Part shown: positions 44,977 to 49,718 of the stretch, piece by piece
How the letters are laid out: every line of letters begins with the position of its first letter
Position numbering within the stretch: the first letter of the stretch is position 1
Origin: Lysobacteraceae bacterium
GTDB taxonomy: Bacteria > Pseudomonadota > Gammaproteobacteria > Xanthomonadales > Xanthomonadaceae
DNA length: 49,718 bases
NCBI GenBank assembly: GCA_028868545.1
Contig: JAGWUF010000015.1
Span: 1-49,718 of the forward strand
Reading direction: 5' to 3'
Position numbers and translations under genes: made by a program
Notes under the pieces: model-generated
What the model was told of the DNA's origin: nothing
Seen by the model: the letters and a program-made list of their open reading frames with translations, nothing else
Databases searched by the model: none

Positions 44977-46077
44977 TCAACTGCCGCGCACGCGGCCCTG
45001 GAAACGGGTGCGGCCGCGACCCAGTGGCAACTTGAGTTTGCCGATCTTTTCGATGCGCTCTTCGGCCAGCCGGTCGGCGGCCTTGTAGGTCGGGATGCCG
45101 TCGCGATCGGCGATTTCGTAGATGCGGGTGAGGTTGTGGTAGATGGTGCGCATCATGCGCATGGCACGCTCGCGGTTGTAGCCGTCGAGCTCCAGCGCCA
45201 CGTTCATCACGCCGCCGGCGTTGACCGCGTAATCCGGTGCGTACAGGATGCCGCGACGCATCACTTCATCACCGATTTCGTTGTTGGCCAGCTGGTTGTT
45301 GGCCGAGCCGCAGATGACCTTGAACTTGAAGCGCGGCAGGGTCTGTTCGTTGACGGTGCCGCCCAGCGCGCAGGGCGAATACACGTCGGCCGCCACGTCG
45401 TAGATCTCGTCCAGAGCCACCGCCTCGGCACCGTAGTCGCTGACCGCCTTGTCCACCAACTGCGAGTTGATGTCGGTGACGAAGATCTTGGCGCCGCGTT
45501 CCTTCAGCAGCTTGACGTATTCCATGCCGACGTGGCCCAGGCCCTGCACGGCGTAGCTGTACTTGCCCACGTCCTCATCGCCGAATTTCTTGTTGAGGGT
45601 GGCCAGCAGCCCCTGCAAGCTGCCATAGGCGGTGAACGGCGAGGGGTCGCCGGAACCGCCATGCACCTGGTGGACGCCGGTCACGTACTCGGTTTCCCGG
45701 TAGACGTATTCCATGTCGTTGACGTCGATGCCCACATCCTCGGCGGTGATGTAACGGCCACCCAGCGACTCCACGAACTGGCCGAACGCGCGGAACAGTG
45801 CCTCGGATTTGTCCCTGGCCGGGTCGCCGATGATCACCGCCTTGCCGCCGCCGATGTTCAGGCCGGCCACCGCGTTCTTGTAGGTCATGCCGCGCGAGAG
45901 GCGCAGCACGTCGTTCAGTGCCTCCGCTTCGCTCGGGTAGGGCCACATGCGGGTGCCGCCCAGGGCCGGGCCCAGCACGGTGTTGTGGATGGCGATGATC
46001 GCCTTCAGGCCGGCGTCCTTGTTGTGGCAGAACACCACTTGCTCGTGGCCGAAGGTGTCGAGCGTTTCGAAGATCAT
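44977..46077 (-). CDS. Leucine dehydrogenase
   Basis: NAD-dependent oxidative deamination of leucine, valine or isoleucine, the first step of branched-chain catabolism. 366 aa, Glu/Leu/Phe/Val dehydrogenase family. Marks: AIIAIHNTVLGPALGGTRM, the substrate Lys67 in MTYKNAVAGL and catalytic Lys79 in NIGGGKAVI, then YAVQGLGHVGMEYVKLL (Rossmann motif), FVTDINSQ and SPCALGGTVNE, VICGSANNQL. Near-ideal agreement with leucine dehydrogenases; valine preference cannot be excluded. ATG at 46077 with GGAG about 11 bases upstream. Its leader region contains a TAAAAT box and a hairpin (see separate entry). Confidence 0.95.
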   Translation of the reverse strand: MIFETLDTFGHEQVVFCHNKDAGLKAIIAIHNTVLGPALGGTRMWPYPSEAEALNDVLRLSRGMTYKNAVAGLNIGGGKAVIIGDPARDKSEALFRAFGQFVESLGGRYITAEDVGIDVNDMEYVYRETEYVTGVHQVHGGSGDPSPFTAYGSLQGLLATLNKKFGDEDVGKYSYAVQGLGHVGMEYVKLLKERGAKIFVTDINSQLVDKAVSDYGAEAVALDEIYDVAADVYSPCALGGTVNEQTLPRFKFKVICGSANNQLANNEIGDEVMRRGILYAPDYAVNAGGVMNVALELDGYNRERAMRMMRTIYHNLTRIYEIADRDGIPTYKAADRLAEERIEKIGKLKLPLGRGRTRFQGRVRGS

Positions 46078-46147
46078 TGCAATGACTCCGGCCGATCCCG
46101 ATGCGTGCAACGGAACCGGCGGCTATGGAAATGGAAGCGGGCATGTT

Positions 46148-46189
46148 GGCTGTGGCCGGGTGAACCCCCCGTCACAGCCGGGCATTTTA
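46148..46189 (-). promoter_or_regulatory. Candidate promoter and leader hairpin of leucine dehydrogenase
   Basis: TAAAAT (46184-46189, minus strand) could be a -10 box about 107 bases before the ATG; no good -35. The leader then carries a hairpin, GGCTGTG ... CACAGCC (46148-46179), with an inner CGGG/CCCC pair. Upstream, at 46214-46229 and 46236-46259, two more palindromes (CATGCGT-GA-ACGCATG and CGATGCGG ... CCGCATCG) follow the ChaN-like gene. Confidence 0.3.
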
Positions 46190-46268
46190 AGCCATCTGCC
46201 GGATCGGAGTCGGCATGCGTGAACGCATGGGCGGTCGATGCGGCGACGGCACCGCATCGGCAATGCCC

Positions 46269-47075
46269 TCAGCCGGCCGCCTTCGGTGCCTTGAAGCCGG
46301 CGCAGGGATCCGGGCGCGCGGTCGCGGGGATGCGCTGGATCTCGTCGAACGCGGCTGGATCCGATGACGGCTCCAGGAAGCCCACCGTGCGCGGTGCCAA
46401 GCCGTCGCGACGCAGCCAGAACGGCACCGCGATGTCGCCGCGTACGTGGCCGTTGCCGGCAATCAGCACCACGCCACGGGCGGCATGGGTGCGCAGGATG
46501 TCGGCCATCACCACGTCGCGGGCGATCTGCGCTTTCGCCATCGGTGTCACCAGCGCTTCCGGCAACGCGCCGCAGTGGCTGTCGCGCACTTCGGTTTCCT
46601 GCGTGGCCAGTACCTCCGCCGGCAGCGCGTCCAATGTGTAGTGGGCAATCAGTTCCGCCGGCAGCGCGGCGGCGAAGCCGTCCTTCACCACCTTCGAAGC
46701 GTCACCGCGCGACAGATTGGCGGCCAGCAACGGCAGCTTGTAGTCCAGCGCCAACTGGATCACCGGTTTGTAGAAAACCCAATTCCAGCTTGCCTTGGCC
46801 GGCGCGACCCGGGCGACCACGCAGTCGGCGTCGGCACAGGCGGTCATGGCTGCGTCCAGCGCCGGCTGCTGGGCGGTGTCGAATTGCTCCATCGCGATCG
46901 CCGGTCGCCAGCCCGCCTCCAGCCTGCCCTTGAGCATGGCCAGCCGCGCGGCGTGGCCTTCGGCGCTGTCGTGCACTTCGCCCAGCAGCAGCAGCCGCGG
47001 CGTGCTGGCCGGTGCAGTGTGGGTGCAGCCCACAAGGGTAACCAGCAGTGCAGAAAGCAGGGCGGTGCGACGCAT
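46269..47075 (-). CDS. ChaN-family lipoprotein (haem-binding/Tiki-like fold)
   Basis: 268 aa predicted lipoprotein: signal peptide MRRTALLSALLVTLVGC with lipobox LVGC (Cys17). The mature part is the ChaN/EreA-like fold: PRLLLLGEVHDSAEGHAARL (GExH metal or haem motif), PAIAMEQFDTAQQPALD, FYKPVIQLALDYKLPLLAANLSR, VVMADILRTHAARGVVLIAGNGHVRGDIAVP (GNGHVR is typical). ChaN of Campylobacter binds haem and helps iron uptake; in this group the role is not established. ATG 47075 with GGAGA 7-8 bases upstream is preferred to a longer open frame. Divergent from the serine hydrolase gene. Confidence 0.88.
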   Translation of the reverse strand: MRRTALLSALLVTLVGCTHTAPASTPRLLLLGEVHDSAEGHAARLAMLKGRLEAGWRPAIAMEQFDTAQQPALDAAMTACADADCVVARVAPAKASWNWVFYKPVIQLALDYKLPLLAANLSRGDASKVVKDGFAAALPAELIAHYTLDALPAEVLATQETEVRDSHCGALPEALVTPMAKAQIARDVVMADILRTHAARGVVLIAGNGHVRGDIAVPFWLRRDGLAPRTVGFLEPSSDPAAFDEIQRIPATARPDPCAGFKAPKAAG

Positions 47076-47190
47076 GGGCTGTCTCCGGAAGTTCGGGCCA
47101 GCTTGCCACAGGACTGGCCGGCGTTTTGCCACGACTACGTTGGCCGGATAGACCGCATCGTGCGCGGTTCTTGCCCAACCGGAGGTTCCC

Positions 47191-49173
47191 ATGCGTCGTT
47201 CATTCAGGCCGGTCGCGCTGGCCGTGCTGTTGTCACTGTCCACCGCATTCGCGACTGCGGCCACTTCACCGCAGGCACCGGCCGCAACGGCTGCGGAGCA
47301 GCCGCAGGCCACCCCGCGCGGCACCACCTTCCTGCTGCCCGAGGGCTGGGTGCGCACCGTGAAGGGCAACGCCACCGTGCTGACTCCGCCGGAGGCCGAC
47401 GGCTCGCGCATCGTCATCGTCGACGCCACCGCCGCGAATCCGGACGAAGCGGTGGCGCAGGCCTGGGCCGCGCTGGGGATGACACCGAAGTTCCTGCTTG
47501 CCACCGACGCCGCGCCGCGCGACGGCTGGGAGCAGCGCCGCTTCTACGACTACGACGTGCCGCAGAACGCCAGGCGGATGATCAATGCCGACGCGTACCG
47601 TCATGGCAAGGCCTGGACGGTGGTGCTGGCCGACGCCGACCATGGCGTCGCCGAGAAACGTGGCTCGCAGTTCGGCAAGATTTACCAGCGCCTGCAGCCG
47701 GCCGGTTACACGCGCGAGAGTTTCAGCGGTCGCAGCGCGCACAAGTTCAATGCCGCGCGCCTGCAGGTCATTTCCAACTTCGTCGAAAAGATGCGCCGCG
47801 ATTTCGACGTGCCCGGCGTGGCCATCGGCATCATCGAAGATGGCAAAGTGGTGCTGTCACGCGGCTTCGGCGTGCGCGAACTGGGCAAGCCGGCCGCGGT
47901 GGATGGCGACACCCGTTTCATGATCGCCTCCAACACCAAGGCACTGACCACGCTGATGCTGGCCAAACTGGTGGACGCCGGCAAGCTGGATTGGAACGCG
48001 CACGCGGTGGACGTGTACCCCGCGTTCAAGCTGGGCGATGCCGCCACCACCGGCAAGGTGCTGGTCAAGCATCTGATCTGCGCCTGCACCGGCGTGCCGC
48101 GGCAGGATTTCGAATGGCTGTTCGAAGGCGAGAAGCAGACGCCCGCGTCGGTGATGGCCACGCTGGGCACGATGCAGCCCACCAGCGGCTTCGGCGAGTT
48201 GTTCCAGTATTCCAACCCGATGGCGGCGGCGGCCGGCTACATCGGCGGGCAAGTCGCGCATCCCGGCACCGAGCTGGGCGCCGGCTACGACCAGGCGATG
48301 CAGGCGCTGGTGTTCGACCCGCTGGCCATGCACAACACCACCTTCGACTATGCCAGGGCCCAGACCGGCAACTACGCCGCGCCGCATGGCTACGACATCG
48401 ACCACAAGGTCGAGGTCATGGGCATGGGCCTGAACGACACCATCGTGGCTTCGCGCCCGGCCGGTGCGGCCTGGAGCACGGTGAACGACCTGCTGAAGTA
48501 CGTACGGATGGAAATCGACCGCGGCCAACTGCCCGACGGCAGCCGCTACATCGGCGAGGCCGCGCTGCTGCAGCGGCGCCAGCCGCAGATCTCGCTGGGC
48601 GCCGACAGGGACTATGCGATGGCGTTGGTGGTGGATCGCAGCGACGGTGTGACCGTGATCGACCACGGCGGCGACATGGGTGGCTTCCACTCCAACATGA
48701 TGTGGTGGCCGACGCAGAAGGTCGGTGCGGTGATCCTGACCAATGCCGACGAGGGCATGTACCTGCGTGGCCCGTTCAAGCGCCGGCTGATGGAGCTGAT
48801 GTTCGACGGCGAGCCGCAGGCCGTGGCCGAGGCGACTGCCACCGCCAAGGCCAACCGCGCCGCGTTCGCTGCCCAGCGCAAACTGCTGCAGTGGCCGGCG
48901 GACAATGCGGTGCTGGATGCGCTGGCGCCGCGCTACCGCAACCCGGCGCTGGGTGAGCTGGTGGTCAGCCGCGAGGCCGGCAAGGCGGTGTTCGACGTCG
49001 GCGCGTTCCGCTCGGCGGTGGCCACCATGCCGCAGCCGGACGGCAGCCTGGCGCTGGTCACCATCGACCCGGTGGCCGCCGGTTTCCCGTTCGTGCGCGC
49101 CGACAAGGACGGCGTGCGCCGGCTGATCGTGCGTGACGGCCAGCACGAATACATGTTCGACGAAGCCAAGTGA
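47191..49173 (+). CDS. Secreted serine hydrolase, class C beta-lactamase family, with extra N-terminal domain
   Basis: 660 aa exported protein (signal peptide about 1-24). An N-terminal domain of about 140 residues (40-180) of unknown function precedes the beta-lactamase/esterase fold (about 190-545). Active-site motifs: Ser247-N-T-Lys250 (SxxK), Tyr340-S-N (YxN) and His492-G-G (HxG in DHGGDMGG), so it should be a catalytic D-Ala peptidase/esterase-like enzyme. A C-terminal beta domain (about 570-660) follows. Related proteins range from esterases to D-aminopeptidases; a true beta-lactamase is unlikely given the domain layout. The substrate is unknown. Divergent from the ChaN-like gene and followed by icmF 112 bases on. 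Confidence 0.9.
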   Translation: MRRSFRPVALAVLLSLSTAFATAATSPQAPAATAAEQPQATPRGTTFLLPEGWVRTVKGNATVLTPPEADGSRIVIVDATAANPDEAVAQAWAALGMTPKFLLATDAAPRDGWEQRRFYDYDVPQNARRMINADAYRHGKAWTVVLADADHGVAEKRGSQFGKIYQRLQPAGYTRESFSGRSAHKFNAARLQVISNFVEKMRRDFDVPGVAIGIIEDGKVVLSRGFGVRELGKPAAVDGDTRFMIASNTKALTTLMLAKLVDAGKLDWNAHAVDVYPAFKLGDAATTGKVLVKHLICACTGVPRQDFEWLFEGEKQTPASVMATLGTMQPTSGFGELFQYSNPMAAAAGYIGGQVAHPGTELGAGYDQAMQALVFDPLAMHNTTFDYARAQTGNYAAPHGYDIDHKVEVMGMGLNDTIVASRPAGAAWSTVNDLLKYVRMEIDRGQLPDGSRYIGEAALLQRRQPQISLGADRDYAMALVVDRSDGVTVIDHGGDMGGFHSNMMWWPTQKVGAVILTNADEGMYLRGPFKRRLMELMFDGEPQAVAEATATAKANRAAFAAQRKLLQWPADNAVLDALAPRYRNPALGELVVSREAGKAVFDVGAFRSAVATMPQPDGSLALVTIDPVAAGFPFVRADKDGVRRLIVRDGQHEYMFDEAK

Positions 49174-49246
49174 GGGAACGGGCGTCGGCTGCGGCCGGCG
49201 CCCCGACCCAGGCCGCAAGGCAGGGGGCGGGGCAGGGGGGGCGCGT

Positions 49247-49252
49247 TACAAT
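49247..49252 (+). promoter_or_regulatory. Candidate -10 box of icmF
   Basis: TACAAT stands 33 bases before the ATG at 49286, after a G-rich stretch; it matches the -10 consensus in 5 of 6 bases. No -35 is convincing. Confidence 0.4.
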
Positions 49253-49285
49253 CGCGGATTACCCGAACACCCGTGGATTCGAGCG

Positions 49286-49718
49286 ATGAGCACCCCCGCC
49301 GCCAACCTTCCCGAACAGCAGCAGCCCACCGCGCTGGACGAAAACCGCCCCCCCCTGCGCTTCGTCACCGCCGCCAGCCTGTTCGACGGCCACGACGCCG
49401 CCATCAACATCATGCGCCGGCTGATCCAGGCGCAGGGCGCGGAAGTCATCCACCTCGGCCACAACCGCAGCGTGGAAGACGTGGTGCGCGCGGCGCTGCA
49501 GGAAGACGCCGACGCCATCGCGCTGTCGTCCTACCAGGGCGGCCACGTCGAGTACCTGAAGTACATGGTGGACATGCTGAAGGAGCGCGACGCCGCACAC
49601 ATCCGCGTGTTCGCCGGCGGCGGCGGCACGATTACGCCCGAGGAAATCCGCGAGCTGGAAGCCTACGGCGTCGAGCGCATCTACCACCCCAACGACGGCA
49701 TGCACATGGGGCTGGTGG
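49286..49718 (+). CDS. icmF: Fused B12-dependent acyl-CoA mutase (IcmF type), N-terminal part, cut by window end
   Basis: 144 residues of what should be a protein of about 1100 aa: cobalamin-binding domain, a GTPase chaperone domain and the mutase domains. The visible part is the B12 domain: [21 protein letters not shown] with the base-off His of [50 protein letters not shown], and [13 protein letters not shown]. Stand-alone methylmalonyl-CoA mutase has this domain at its C-terminus, so an N-terminal position points to IcmF, which interconverts isobutyryl-CoA and butyryl-CoA and can act on pivalyl- or isovaleryl-CoA in related bacteria. Runs off the window in frame. Fits the valine/leucine genes nearby. 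Confidence 0.88.
   Translation, partial: MSTPAANLPEQQQPTALDENRPPLRFVTAASLFDGHDAAINIMRRLIQAQGAEVIHLGHNRSVEDVVRAALQEDADAIALSSYQGGHVEYLKYMVDMLKERDAAHIRVFAGGGGTITPEEIRELEAYGVERIYHPNDGMHMGLV

Overview
The window is high-GC, densely packed DNA that looks like a gammaproteobacterial chromosome of the Xanthomonadaceae/Lysobacteraceae type (Lysobacter, Thermomonas, Pseudoxanthomonas and relatives). This is inferred from gene content and style, not from a marker gene. Supporting signs are the bifunctional HisIE, the SerA/D-2-hydroxyglutarate dehydrogenase pair, the nagZ-hpt-thioinosine phosphorylase run, the FeoA-FeoB-Cys-rich peptide trio, and a family of GC-rich REP-like intergenic palindromes. I see no tRNA, rRNA, CRISPR array, transposase or phage gene. 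No gap between genes exceeds 300 bases; the longest are about 200 bases.

Layout. 1-3869: the end of hisIE, a membrane diguanylate cyclase and a secreted metallophosphoesterase. 3889-6653: methionine-salvage genes mtnB-mtnD-mtnC (minus strand) with a class II aldolase just upstream. 6729-12403: an amino-acid permease, a NUDIX hydrolase, divergent serA and D-2-hydroxyglutarate dehydrogenase, and an acetyltransferase. 12470-17631: a defence block on the minus strand, parD-parE followed by a type III restriction-modification pair (mod, res). Mod has a visibly AT-richer centre. 17745-23367: efpL, a 3-hydroxyacyl-CoA dehydrogenase, an acetyltransferase, and the leucine-catabolism run liuC-liuD-mvaB. 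23423-25798: a putatively Fur-controlled ferrous iron operon. 25831-28392: a zinc-ribbon protein, a bactofilin and the carboxylase subunit liuB. 28478-32919: rlmD, a CYTH phosphatase, nagZ, hpt and a thioinosine phosphorylase, with a 120-base inverted-repeat element inside. 32992-35097: two Ala/Pro-rich lipoproteins and a thiolase. 35293-43616: a lipoprotein-type autotransporter protease, a giant propeller sensor kinase and an HD-GYP response regulator. 43670-49718: isovaleryl-CoA dehydrogenase, leucine dehydrogenase, a ChaN-like lipoprotein, a serine hydrolase and the start of a fused B12-dependent acyl-CoA mutase (IcmF).

How the genes work together. Leucine breakdown is nearly complete but scattered: leucine dehydrogenase, isovaleryl-CoA dehydrogenase, methylcrotonyl-CoA carboxylase (liuB, liuD), methylglutaconyl-CoA hydratase (liuC) and HMG-CoA lyase, with a thiolase for the acetoacetyl-CoA end. 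IcmF and the 3-hydroxyacyl-CoA dehydrogenase fit valine/isoleucine or other short-chain acyl-CoA metabolism. Methionine salvage is also split: the phosphorylase that would release methylthioribose-1-phosphate and hypoxanthine lies next to a hypoxanthine phosphoribosyltransferase, while mtnBDC lie 26 kb away. SerA and D-2-hydroxyglutarate dehydrogenase form a known coupled pair for serine synthesis. The rest is envelope, signalling (cyclic-di-GMP synthesis and HD-GYP breakdown) and a compact defence cassette.
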